A DNA stretch of 64,000 nucleotides from Kitagawia praeruptora. Lineage: Eukaryota > Streptophyta > Magnoliopsida > Apiales > Apiaceae. Of this stretch, positions 1 to 11,417 are shown piece by piece. Position numbers and translations under genes: made by a program. Location: assembly GCA_037693485.1 (NCBI GenBank), contig CM075353.1:60196501-60260500 (forward strand), written 5' to 3'. Within the stretch, counting starts at the first letter, position 1. Every line of letters begins with the position of its first letter. Under the pieces are notes generated by a model, which was not told where the DNA came from, ran no database searches, and saw only the letters and a program-made list of their open reading frames with translations.

Positions 1-50
1 CTTTCAGTGAAGAAGAAGCAAGGTGGGTACACCATCCTCACAATGATGCT

Positions 51-3000
51 TTGGTGGTGGCAATTCAGATTGGCACCAAGAATGTGCATCGAGTTTTTGT
101 TGATAATGGAAGTTCGGTGAATATTCTATATTACAACACTTACCAAAAGCTGGGACTCCTAGATAAGGATATGATTCAAGACAACGGATGGATATATGGT
201 TTTTCGGGCGAGTCTGTAAAGGTCATGGGAGCCATCAGGCTACCAGTAACTCTCGGGGAATGAACTCTTTCTGTGACTCAAATGATGGATTTCATGATTT
301 TGAATGTGGAATCGTCACACAATGCTTTGGTAGGACGTCCCTTGTTGAAATAAATGAAGGTTGTGACCTCCATCTATCATCTTGCAATGAAGTTTCCTAC
401 GCCAAACGGTGTAGGAACAATCCGAGGATCCCAGCATGACTCGAGAGATTGTTATCACAAGGCAATCAAGGGATTCAGGAGACAGCAGAATGGAGGGCGC
501 GCCCTCAGTGAAAGTAGCTCAGGAGTTATGAGTATTGCTCCTGGAGAAGTGAAAGTCCATTATTTTGTTCAAGAGCCAGAGGAAACGCCTTGCTACAGGG
601 CGCGCCCTGAGGAGAGAATTCCAGTACTTGATGATCTTCAAGATGGAATTCTAGAGGAAATTGAAGAAGATTCAGAGGAGGTGATTTCAGTTAATATCAG
701 GGGTGAGCAGGTCGAAGGGAGGCGAATGTTACTTGAAGGTTTGGTGCATACCCTTGTTGAGGAAGACTTCCCTCTTGAAGAGGACGCGCCCTCCAAGGAT
801 GCAACATCGATCGAGGATCCACGAAGTTTTGATTTTGATCTTGATCCAAGAACACCACAACCTGTGGAAAAGACTGGTCCTGCAGAGGATACTATTCCAA
901 TTATGGTGGATGAGAAGGATTCGAGTAAGGTTTTGAAAATCGGATCTCAATTGAATTCCAAGTTGAGAGGAATGCACACTAATTTTCTCTTGAATAATCT
1001 GGATGTCTTTGCTTGGAGTCATGCTGATATGGTGGGAATTCCAAAGATTATGTGTCATCATTTGAACATAGATCCCACCAAGAAAGGAATTCGCCAGAAA
1101 CGTCGACCTGTGAGTGGAGAAAGAGCTATAGCACTGAAAGAAGAAATTGATAGACTTCTAGATGTTGGTTTGATCAAGGAGTCATATTATCCAGATTGGT
1201 TGGCAAATCCGGTTCTTGTCAAGAAGCCTAATGGAAAGTGGAGAACTTGTGTGGATTTCACGGATCTGAACAAGGCATGCCCTAAAGATAGTTTCCCTCT
1301 CCCTCGGATTGATCAGTTGGTGGATGCTACCGCTGGCCACGCTCTTTTGAGTTTCATGGATGCTTATTCAGGTTACAATCAGATTCCTATGTACGAACCT
1401 GATCAAGAGCATACTTCTTTCATCACGGATAGAGGTTTGTATTGTTATATTGGAATGCCATTTGGTTTGATCAACGCTGGGGCTACTTATCAAAGGTTGG
1501 TAAACATGATGTTTAAAGATCTGATAGGGAAAACCATGGAAGTGTATGTGGATGACATGCTTGTCAAATCCTTGAGGGCGGAGGATCATGTAAATCATTT
1601 GGAGCAGATGTTCGGAGTTTTGAGGAAGTTCAGGATGAAGTTCAGGATGAAGTTGAATCCTCAAAAATGTATGTTTGGAGTGGAATCCGGAAAGTTCTTG
1701 GGATTCATTGTCAACCATCATGGGATCGAGGCGAATCCAGCCAAGATTAAAGCCTTACTTGACATGAAATCTCCATCTAGTGTGAAGCAAGTTCAAAGTT
1801 TGGCTGGGAGAATTGCAGCGTTAAATCGCTTTGTGTCAAAATCTTTAGATAGATGGAGAGAATTCTTCAAGGCGATCAAGGGAGCATCCAAAGATTTTGT
1901 GTGGACTCCTGAGTGTGAAGAAGCTTTTCAGAAAATCAAGGAGCAGTTGGGGAATCCTCCGCTCTTAGCCAAGCCCGTGGAAGGAGAAACTTTGATATTG
2001 TACTTGGCAGTTTCGGAGTACTCTGTTAGTGCAGTGTTGGTAAGAGAAGAGATTGATCATCAGTCCCCAGTTTACTATGTGAGTAAGCATTTGCATGATG
2101 CAGAAACCCGATATACCAGCATGGAAAAGTTGGTTTACGCTTTAATCTTGGTAGCAAGGAAGCTTCGTCCTTATTTTCAAGCTCACAAAATCGAGGTTCG
2201 TACTGCTTACCTGTTGAGAGGTATCCTTCACAAACCGGAAGCTTCGGGGAGGATGTTGAAGTGGGCTATTGAGTTGGGACAATTTGATTTGGAATATACA
2301 CCAAGAACGGCTATTAAAGGTCAGGCTTTAGCAGATTTCATCCTGGAGTTTGATTCAGAGACTGAGGAAAAGTCACTTGTATTGGTGGAACCTAGAATTC
2401 CTCCAAAGAGGGTGCGCCCTCTTGAGGAAGTTCCCCAACCTTGGTGGAAGTTGCATGTAGACGGAGCTGTGAACAACGGAGGAGCTGGTGCAGGTGTTAT
2501 TTTGGTAACACCTGAAGGAAATCGACTAATGAGTGCCATTCATTTCAAGTTTGAGGCAACTAATAATGATGCAGAATATGAAGCCTTGATTAATGGATTG
2601 AAGATGGCCTTGGAGATGAAGGTGGCGAATTTGATCGTGTCAAGTGATTCAGAGTTAGTAGTCAGGCAGGTCAAGGGAGGTTTTCAGTGTAGAGGTCCAA
2701 GAACAGAGCTCTACATGAAGTGCGCACAGCGATTAATTCAAAAGTTTCATGAAGTGAGGTTGGAATGTATTCCTCGAGATGAAATTTGTAGTGCGGATGT
2801 TTTAGCCAAGTTAGGATCCAGAAGGATGCTATGTTGTTAGGAACAGTTCCTCTACAAATTCAAGAGGTGCCAAGTATTCCAGAAGTGGAAGTCATGGAAG
2901 TAGAGGTTATTCTGTCAGTTACTTGGATGACTCCAATTCTAGAGTATCTCCGTAAGGGGATTCTCCCAAGCGATAAAATTGAAGCAAGACGTCTTCGATA

Positions 3001-4153
3001 TCATGCTTCCAGGTTTGTAGAGTATGATGGAATTCTATATAAGAGAGGTTTTAATCAACCGCTTCTGAAATGCATAAATGGAGATGAATGAAATTATATC
3101 CTAAGGGAGGTGCATGAAGGAATTTGTGGTAATCACTCGGGGGGTGGTTCGTTGGCAATGAAGGTGTTAAGGCAAGGTTATTATTGGCCTACTATGAAGA
3201 AGGATGCCTATGAGTTTGTCAAGGCATGTGATAAATGTCAGAGGTTTGCCAATTTTTCAACGGTTCCGGTGACTACTTTGACTTCTATGATGAGTCCATG
3301 GCCATTTGCTATGTGGGGAATCGATCTTATTGGAGAACTCCCCAAGTCTAAGGGAGGAGTCAAGTATGCTGTTGTTGCTGTAGATACCAAATGGGCGGAA
3401 GCAATGCCCTTGGCCACAATCACAGCGAAGAAAATCAAGGATTTTGTGTTTAACTCCATTGTGTGCAGGTTCGGGATTCCCTACAAGCTTATTTCAGATA
3501 ATGGAAAGCAATTTGACAGCAAGGAGTTGCGAAAGTTATGCGAGGACTTAGGAATCAAGAAGGAATTCACAGCTGTATATCATCCTCAGAGCAATGGACA
3601 GACTGAAGCTATCAACAAGATAATCAAGCATACTTTGAAAACCAAGCTAGAAGAAAGCAAAGAAAATTGGCCCGAGGAGCTTCCTATGGTCTTATGGTCG
3701 TATAATACAACTCCAAGGACCACAACTGGGGAATCCCCTTTCATGTTGTCCTATGGATGTGAGGCAATGGTTCCGGTAGAAATTGGAGCAGGGTCATTCC
3801 GAAGGGATTTCTATGATGAAGAATCGAATATGATAAATCAAAGGCTAAATCTTGATTTCCTAGAAGAGATAAGGGGAAATTCGCAGTTGAGGTTGGCAAC
3901 TTATCAGCAGAGAGTTGCAAGGTATTATAACAGGAAAGTGAAGACTCGTCCTTTTAATGTGGGTTATTTGGTTCTTCGAAAGGTTATGCCAAATACAAGA
4001 GTTGCAGCTCATGGAGTTTTTGGTCCAAACTGGGAAGGTCCATACAAGATCAAGTCTATCATTTGGGAAGGAATTTATCATCTGGAAGACTTGGATGGCA
4101 ATACAATCCCGAGAGCATGGAATGCGGAGCATTTGAAGAAATATTATCAGTAG
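51..4153 (+). pseudogene. Decayed gypsy/Tat pol polyprotein (PR-RT-RH-aRNH-INT)
   Basis: Protease is at about 51-350 with the active-site triad as VDNGSS. Reverse transcriptase follows, with FMDAYSGYNQI near 1357 and the catalytic YVDDM near 1546. A Ty3-type RNase H (LYLAVSEYSVSAVLV, lacking the usual first Asp) is near 2000. A second RNase H (HVDGAVNNGGAGAG near 2455, NNDAEYEAL, SSDSELV) is near 2455-2810. Integrase has an HHCC finger (3110-3245), then WGIDLIGELP, ISDNGKQFDS and the Glu-containing ENWPEELP region. The frame is broken by TGA at 261-263, TAA at 351-353, a +1 shift near 2830 and TGA at 3089-3091; apart from the one shift the frame is continuous. A 12-bp tandem duplication near 1629-1655 repeats FRMK in the RT. 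The domain order supports Tat. The copy cannot make a full polyprotein without recoding. Confidence 0.92.
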
Positions 4154-4812
4154 GGTGCGGCTTTGCCCCCTATTTTATGAAGGCTTATATTTAAGTTATA
4201 AACTAGCATAAATACATCTTCTCCTAGTCTAGGGGGGTAGTACACATACGCCTTCTTTAGTTCTAGTTGAGACTTGCTGTTTTTATTCCATGTTTTTTAC
4301 GAAGAATTTTCTCCTTAGCTTGGGGGGTAGTACATGTATACCTTCCCTTGTTCTGTCGAGATTTGAATTTAATAAAGAATTTATTTGAAGATTAATAGAG
4401 TATATCAAGACATTTGTTCAAGTTTTTTGAAGATTTTTGATTAAAGTACAAGAGATTGTGCCCCATGTCTTAGGGTGCGCCCTGCAAAGTTCTGCGCAAT
4501 TATAAGCAAATTTTGGCAAGTTAAAGGAATTCTGAAGAGGGTAGTGCCTAGGGCGCGCCCTCAACTTGTATGTGAAGTTTTTTGTCAGTTAAAAGACATT
4601 TTCTTAAACGAAATTATGAAGAAAAGGTCGTGTCCCCATGAAGGGCGCGCCCTTATATGAAGAATCTAGCAAGAAACGTAAAAGCATGAATAAGTAATAA
4701 ACGTATTAAAGTTCAAAGGATATTAACGTTAGGAATTACAACTTGCAGGGTTTTACAAAGGACCCGCACCTTAAGAATTCAAAAGTTAGAAAGCTAATAT
4801 TGAAATGAAATC
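4154..4812. other. Spacer between pol and antisense gene, with two polypurine-tract-like repeats
   Basis: No convincing ORF. Two related stretches, at about 4227-4245 and 4322-4340, share a G-run followed by TAGTACA, each followed by a similar pyrimidine-rich tail. They resemble the polypurine tract that precedes the 3' LTR at 8028-8038 (TTGGGGGTAG). GGGCGCGCCC copies occur at 4551 and 4643 and a variant at 4473. The similarity to the true tract is visible; that these are retired priming sites is inference. Confidence 0.5.
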
Positions 4813-7328
4813 CTAGGGCGCGTTCTTAGGAGAAGAAGAAGGCGCGCCCTGGGCGTCATTAGGGCGAACAATGGTAAGAGGAGATATGTTTGCGGGAGGT
4901 GAACCTTGAGTAGGGATAGATGCAGGAGGAGAGGTCTGAATGTTTTGAGTTGAAGGGATATTTTCTGTAGAAGGCGCGTCTTCAGGAGGATCCTCTAATC
5001 CTAGCTCAATTCTTTTTGCCTTGATGGCTGAAGCTTGATCAACCTTAAACTTTTCCACATCCTCAGCAGCAGCAGGACCAAACTTCTCCCAGTTGTAATC
5101 AGGATCATTGGCTAGAAAGCCAGTAAGGTAGAAGTTGAATCCCTTCTCAAAGTTCTCATCCTCAATGGATTCCCTCTATTCCTTCAACTGAGTCCTTTCA
5201 ATCTTTAGGGCACTTTGTAGCTCTCTGAATTCCTCTCTTTCCTTCTTCAATCTTTCAACTTGATCACAGAGATATTTGCCATAGTCAAGGGATTTTTGAA
5301 GATCCGACTGAAGAGTAGCAATGGTGGCATCCTTGGCGTCACATTCTTTCTTCCACTTGTTGTCAGTTTCGATAACCATTTTGGAAAACTTCTTGTTCTC
5401 TGCCTCAAGTTTGTTCAGATGAAACTTTTCTTTGTGCACCCTTTGGGCGCGCCCTAGAGATTGAACTAGGAGTTGGGCTGAGGCTTTAATCATGGAGTTC
5501 GTTTCATCATCAGTATTCATATTCTGCCAGAGATCAATTTCTTTCTCAGTGACAAATGAAGCAGCAGCCGGCCCGATAAGGGTTTCCACGTATGTGGACG
5601 CGCCCTCGGTTCTTTGTCTTTTGCCTCTGTTCATAGGAGGATCTTGGATTTCAGCATTCATTTTTGAAGACCCAGAAGAAGGTGGGATTATTAGGGAAGG
5701 TTGTTGCTGTATAGGATTACCCCTAGAATCCGAAGTATCGGTTTTGTCATCGTGTTGTGACTTGTTTTTCTTGGTAGCACCAAAGCCGCGAGGAATTTTA
5801 GGAGCCATTACTATGCAAAACAAGAAAAAATGATTAGTTCGCATTTTAGGTGAAGGAAGTTTTTAAGCAAATAATGAAGAGAAACATCAAGCAAATAATG
5901 ACACACTATAATGTAGGGCGCGCCCTAACATTATAATTTTGTACCTTCATCAGTATCAGAGTTTTCACTTTCACTATCACTAGATGACGATGATGGAACG
6001 GCAATGCCATTTCTAAATCTTTTAAATTTACAAATATGACCAACTCTATCTGATAGGATTCCAACTCTTTTTAAGTTTTCTTCAGTAATTAGGGTTTGGA
6101 GGTTGAATTTCTCTGCTGCAATCTTGAGGACAGCTTTAGCCCGATGTAGGGCCGTGCCCTGAAGTTCTTTTTGAACTCTTCTATCTGTTTTAATTTAAAG
6201 GAATTAATAATCGTTAAAGGAAAGTTGAAATGGAAGAAAAGAAGAGTGTAGGGCGCGCCCTCACTTACAGGGGTCTGTATTGTATTGAAGACGAACTCGA
6301 GGAACGTCCCAGATGAAGAAGTAAGGTTCTTTCCAGAGTTTAGTATGGCTAATCCTTCCTTCAGAAAAACCTTTGTTGTTGTGAGGTTTGATGATCACCA
6401 GGTAATAATATCCAATGTTTGACTGACGGATACTAAAGAAATAGCTGACTTATGGCATGGAGGGTGCTTTGAAACCAAAATCATGATAAAGGATGAATAA
6501 GCCTAAGACAAGTTTATAGCTATTGGGAGATAGTTGGATTGGGGCTAAATCATACCATTCAAGGATTTCTCTTAGGTAGGGGTGCAAGGGCGCGCCCACA
6601 CTTAGGGCAACGAGCTTTGGTGTTAGAACCATTCTTGGAATTTTAAAATCTTTACCGTAGTTGAAAATGTGGGGTCGATGGTGAGAGTGGGGAATGGCCC
6701 AAAGTCCTTCTTGACCGTAGTATTTCATTGCCCATTCCACTTCATCATTTATGGCAGAAGAAGACATGCTAACACAGGCTAGTTTGCCTTGATTCTTTCT
6801 AAGCTGGTTCTTTTCCTTCTCGGATATCTCATTGTATCTACCCCAATCAATGTCAATCTCCTTATCAAGAACTTCCCTTTGTTCGAATGGGGTAGGTGAT
6901 GAAGGTGGGGATGTTGGTTCAGGATTGATTAGTGGTGAAATGGATGAGGCGGAGGGCGCGCCCTCTGTGGAGTAAGAGTCTGAAGTGTGTGTATCATTGG
7001 AGGGGTTGGAATCTGGAGCATAGTCATTATCAGAGGGATCTGTATATGAAGGATTTGGAGTTTTTTCACGGATTGGTGTTGGGGTTTTTGTTTTATTTTT
7101 TAAACAAGTACGAAGCGGGATGTTATCAAGGGAGTCTTCACTTGAGAAACTCATTTTATCTTCGTTAAAATCTTCGATAAGGCGCGCCCTATCTTCTGGA
7201 GAGATTAATGAGAAAAGAGGCCTATAGTGATTCGGAGGAAGAGGAGACGGCAGTGGAGAATATAATCCAATGCGTTTATGGAGTTCCTTAAAAGGATGAA
7301 ATGGAGAAGACGCGCCCTTGTCCTCCAG
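4813..7328 (-). pseudogene. Antisense spliced gene inside the Tat element (plant-transposon 'Transposase_28'-like protein)
   Basis: Reading the minus strand gives coding exons at 7328-6269, 6184-5945 and 5810-4813. They are separated by introns 6268-6185 (84 nt, GTAAGT...ACAG) and 5944-5811 (134 nt, GTACAA...ATAG), and the frame is kept across both junctions. A further 5' UTR intron (7717-7329, GTATGA...GCAG) joins a leader exon near 7840-7718. The first in-frame ATG is near 7155. The protein begins Ser/acidic-rich, has a globular part (GRYNEISEKEKNQLRKN, then NSYKLVLGLFILYHDFGF) resembling the domain called putative gypsy-type transposon/Transposase_28, an acidic Ser linker, then a coiled-coil-rich C-terminal half. 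Two in-frame stops break it, TAA at 6450-6452 and TAG at 5176-5178; homologous-looking sequence continues after each. Both could arise by a C-to-T change in CAA/CAG. Family assignment is from memory of the motif; the splice model is from the sequence and untested. Confidence 0.7.
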
Positions 7329-7863
7329 CTGCAAAAATTAAATGAAAAGGGACTTAGGGCGCGCCCAAAAAATTAGATGAATCGATATCTAAGGATGTTT
7401 GCAAATGCTATTTTGGAAATCTAAGGCGTGTAATAGATTCTACTAAAGGCGAATTTCAAAAAAGGTACATCGTAAGAAGCTAAGACGCGCCCTATGTCGA
7501 AGGCGCGCCTTGATAATTGTGAGTTGTAAATTAATCACGTTCATTTATCAGAAACATTATGTGGGAGAAGGAATTGTAATCAAAAGAGATCAAACATATA
7601 TACATACATATATATACACATGGGAAAAAACGAAGAACACAAAGCATGTGAACGGTCCAAGCACGAAAACTACGAATTTACACGGTTAAATTATGAAATA
7701 AAGACAGGGGATCATACCTTTGAAGTTCTAGAGCAAGATTTGTGAAGAAAAAACGCTTAAAACGGTCGATTTGCTTGTTTTTTTGCTCGGAAAATGTGAA
7801 GTCGCCGGAGTAGGGTTTTTGAGGAAAGAAAGAGTAGAAAAGAGTAAAGTGAAAGGTAGTTGG

Positions 7864-7872
7864 TATTTATAG
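7864..7872 (-). promoter_or_regulatory. TATA box for the antisense gene
   Basis: The minus strand reads CTATAAATA here. About 30 nt downstream begins a CT-rich stretch, then a leader that ends in an AAAG|GTATGA donor at 7718/7717. Position, spacing and the downstream spliced gene suggest an internal promoter facing away from the 3' LTR. Confidence 0.55.
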
Positions 7873-8027
7873 GGGATATAGAGAAGTGAATGACAGCTGT
7901 ATGGCACAAAGTCGATTCAACTTCAGAGGACGCGCCTTGTTGTAGGGCGCGCCCTTAGGGTATTTTGTGAGAATTTTGGGTTTTTTTCAAAAGAATTCCG
8001 TACATCATCTCTGATTTCATATGGAAT

Positions 8028-8038
8028 TTGGGGGTAGT
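8028..8038 (+). other. Polypurine tract of the Tat element
   Basis: TTGGGGGTAG immediately precedes the TGTTA that opens the 3' LTR. This is the expected plus-strand priming site. Confidence 0.7.
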
Positions 8039-9068
8039 TGTTATAGCCAAAATTCGGTTCGGGTATTTCAAGATGGATTCGGGTCGAATACGGGTTCAAT
8101 TTGGGTTCAATTTGGGGAATTCTAGGATTAATTAGGGTTTTAGCAGGTAATAGAGAAGTCAGAGCGCGCCCTCTCTTTCTCTACAAAGAGGGCGCGCCCA
8201 AAATATAAAAACATGGTGACAAATTTATTCAAGATTGATTTTCTGAGAAGACATTGAAGAAATCTCTCCTAGGATTCCACTCAAGCATGGATTCCACCCA
8301 AGCTGGAATTCCAGAAGTTGAAGAATTCCCTCCTGTCGTATCTCAGGAGGGGGATGTCCGTCGCAGAAGGCCTCCAGGGGTTTGCCTGGATATTAGGACC
8401 CTTCTTAGACACTAAGGGCGCGCCCTAAAGTGGAAAGATGGGGACTTTTTGGTGTGTGCTTTGGGAGCTCTGTTCCTGTAGCCAATGGGCGCGCCCTCAT
8501 TGGGGAACTTTGGAGTAATCCTGCACTTTGCACCCAAAAGCTCTGGATCACCTGTCCTGCTATCTGGTGGGTGCTTCTCATTCGGGGGACATGGATGCGT
8601 TCTGCACTTGGGGTAAACCACGACTATACCTGCATCCTTGAAATCAAGAAATAGCTGGTAGCGGATAGGACTAGTCCTCGACGGGGGAAGTTTCCTTATC
8701 CGTGAAGTCTTGAGATCCTGGATGAGCCTTCGGCCTTTGTGGTTAGGCCTCATAGTAGAACATTCCGGAAGCTGGTCCGTTATCCAAGCCCATTTGGGTT
8801 TCTTGCTCTCCAAGAACTACGTCAGGCTTGATCCTTATAAATACAAGGGTAGGTAGGACGATTGAGGGGTTGGAAGTCGAGAGCTCTGAATAGCCGCCAC
8901 TAACCCTATCAATCTCAGCCACCAATCACAAACAGCCACCACACGCCACCACTCTTTTCGGCAAAGGACCACCGCTGTAGATCTTATTTCCGGCGAAGTA
9001 CCTCGAATTTTGTTGTTACCAAATTCCTCCATCAACAGTTTTGAAACAAAAATTTGGAAAATCTAACA
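8039..9068 (+). repeat. 3' LTR of the Tat element
   Basis: Starts TGTTATAGCC right after the polypurine tract and ends TCTAACA, giving TGTTA/TAACA termini and a length of about 1,030 bp. A TATA box (TTATAAATAC, about 8833-8842) marks the likely U3/R boundary region. GGGCGCGCCC lies at 8190, 8416 and 8487 in U3. The 133-codon minus-strand ORF in this LTR is not supported as a gene. Confidence 0.7.
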
Positions 9069-9173
9069 ATATTTTCCTTTCTTTATAATATTTTCACATG
9101 GAGCTAAAATGTTTTATTCATTTTATAAAATTCTTTTGTTTAAATTTTTTAGTAGTGGCAGAGAGAGGTTACC

Positions 9174-9366
9174 CCCACGGGGTGTCTCAGATGGTCGGAC
9201 AGTGGCGCTTAAGGCTTGCTGTCTTGAGGTCACGAGTTCGAATCCCTGGGACGTTCCGGGATTAAGTGATTTACCATTCTTGGGGGTATGAGTGTGCTAC
9301 TCCGAATTAGTCGAGCTGCGCGCAAGCTGATCCGGACACCGGATTATCAAAAAAAAAAAAAAAAAA
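9174..9366 (+). mobile_element. tRNA-derived SINE
   Basis: About 190 bp starting GGGTGTCTCAGATGG, with a pol III A-box-like segment (TGGTCGGACAGTGGCG) and a B box (GAGTTCGAATCCC near 9233). The 3' part is tRNA-unrelated and ends in a long A tail. The flanking 10-bp AGAGGTTACC is present at 9164-9173 and 9367-9376 as the target duplication. Confidence 0.85.
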
Positions 9367-9440
9367 AGAGGTTACCGATTATAGACCTCCCACAATGAAA
9401 AAAAAAAGAGGTTACCGATTATAGACCTCCCACAATGATT
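9361..9440 (+). repeat. 40-bp tandem duplication behind the SINE tail
   Basis: A unit of seven A plus AGAGGTTACCGATTATAGAC and the following bases through CACAATGA occurs twice in tandem, with a 40-bp period. It includes the end of the SINE poly(A), so it arose after the SINE insertion. Confidence 0.8.
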
Positions 9441-9781
9441 CGGCAGAGCTGTATAAAGACGAGCCACATGAACATGAAATGAAGATACTGTAAGTGGAAC
9501 TTTATAGAAAAATCGAATTAAGAGAGTTGATAAAAGTTAAACAAAAGGTAAATGTTTAATAAAAAAAAATACACGTTGAATTCTATATAGTGATTCTTTG
9601 AGAAGAAATTTTACCAAAGGTCACGTACGTACTATATTACTGATAACTCCCTGTACGTGGATTATTACTAGGCTAAAAATGCGAAAGCTTTGTTGATTAT
9701 TACATTTGACGCTAGGCTTGTACAGTGACACTCGTTTGTCCATTGGCGTTACCTTCATGCTATTTTCTCCACACCGTTCGG

Positions 9782-9789
9782 TATATAAA
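9782..9789 (+). promoter_or_regulatory. Putative TATA box of the GDSL gene
   Basis: TATATAAA lies 106 bp upstream of the ATG at 9895, leaving an expected leader of roughly 75-85 nt. No other promoter element is claimed. Confidence 0.5.
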
Positions 9790-9894
9790 TTACAATACTT
9801 ACTCACCCTAGTTTATTACTCATATCATAGCCTGCCTGCAGGAAGCTGGTGCTCGAGTGTGCGTGTGTGAGAGAGAGTAATAACAAGTACCAAG

Positions 9895-11359
9895 ATGGCT
9901 AGGGGACTCTGCAGCACATATATTTTTGTAATATTTACGCTAGCAGTGGCTCATCTCAAGTATGTGGTGGAGGGATCGCCAGAAGTGTATGATTCAGCAC
10001 AGCCGCCGGCAGTATATATATTTGGAGATTCAACAGTAGATGTCGGAACCAATAATCACCTTAAGGATTGTGGTACCAAGGCTGATAGTCCTTATTATGG
10101 CATTGATTTCGAGTTCTCGAAACCTACGGGAAGGTTCACCAATGGTCATAATGTCGCTGACTTGATTGGTACGTAATTTTACTGGTATAGTTAACTAGTT
10201 TGTGGTCCATATATAGGCCTTTTCTCCTTACAGAACACTCTTATATAACAAAAAATAAAGAATACTATAAAATCATTTATTCCAATAGATCCATTGGCCC
10301 CGCCAGGGGCACCCAATACAAAAAGTTCTTGTTTTTTTAGGTTCTATCCATCCAGCAAAAAAAAATGAAAATTTACTGTTCATGATGACGTCACTAATGA
10401 CGTCATCGATGAACAATAAATTTTCAATTTTTTTTTTGCTGGATGGATAGAGCCTAAAAAAATAACAACTTTTTGTATTGGGTGCTATGACGGAACTCTT
10501 AAATTATATTAGATATGAGGTGTTCTTTATTGTTTGTTATATAAGGTGTTTGCTATAGAGTGCAACTCCCGTATATATATTTAACCTCACTTAATCTATT
10601 ATCTGTGTACTATATATATATATATATATATGGTCTTGTTCTAATAGAAACTAACTTAGAATAGAAACTAGAAACTAAACCTAAATTAAATATTTCAAGC
10701 TAATCTAATGACCAAATTAGGGTTACCCCAATACAAAAAACGTTTAAAATTATTGACTCTATTCAACAAAAAAAAAAATTAATAAAAAAATTAAAAAAGT
10801 ACTGTTCACGTGATGACGTGGCACGTGAACAATAACTTTTTTTTAATTTTTTTAATATTTTTGTTAAATAGAGCCAAGAATTTTATAAGTTTTTTGTAAA
10901 GGTGCCCCTAGCGGGGCCATTAAAATAAATGAAATATAATTTATTTAGTGTAGGTTTCTAGTTTATATTCTAAGCTTGGTTTCTATTTGAACGCCAGCCT
11001 ATATATATATATATATGGGTTGGACTCCATAACAAACACATTATATAACAAACAATAAAGAACACCTTAGATCTAATAGATCCAATGTCCCTGGCGGGGC
11101 CACCCAATACAAAAAGTTCTTATTTTTTTTACCTTCTATCCATCCATCATCTCAAAAAAAGAAAAAAAAAATTACTGTTCATGATGATGACGTCATCAGT
11201 GACGTAATCATGAACAGTAAACTTTTAATTTTTTTTTTGCTGGTTTGATAGAGGGTAAAAAAATAACAACTTTTTGTATTGGGTGCCCGGCCAAAAGATC
11301 TAATAGATCTAAGGTGTTCTTTATTGTTTGTTATATAAGAGTGCTCTGTATGGAGCAAA

Positions 11360-11417
<58 letters not shown>

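Larger units (their letters stand above)
1..9068 (+). mobile_element. Ty3/gypsy LTR retrotransposon, Tat lineage (5' part outside window)
   Basis: The element runs from before the window to the end of its 3' LTR. Order seen: protease, reverse transcriptase, RNase H, second (archaeal-type) RNase H and integrase on the plus strand; a spacer; a spliced gene on the opposite strand; a polypurine tract; the 3' LTR. The second RNase H between the first RNase H and integrase is the hallmark of the Tat clade (Ogre/Retand type). Tat elements are known to carry extra sense or antisense ORFs between pol and the 3' LTR. The 5' LTR, primer site and gag are outside the window, so the target duplication cannot be tested. 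Stops and one frameshift in pol make this copy non-autonomous. The 10-mer GGGCGCGCCC and near variants are scattered from 495 to 8496. Confidence 0.9.

Noticed and set aside
8412..8813. 133-codon minus-strand ORF and overlapping plus-strand ORF in the Tat LTR
   Set aside because: They lie wholly in LTR U3, lack family features and are explained by the GC-rich LTR sequence.
9180..9260. Possible tRNA gene
   Set aside because: A and B boxes are present but no cloverleaf can be drawn. The A tail and target duplication show a SINE.
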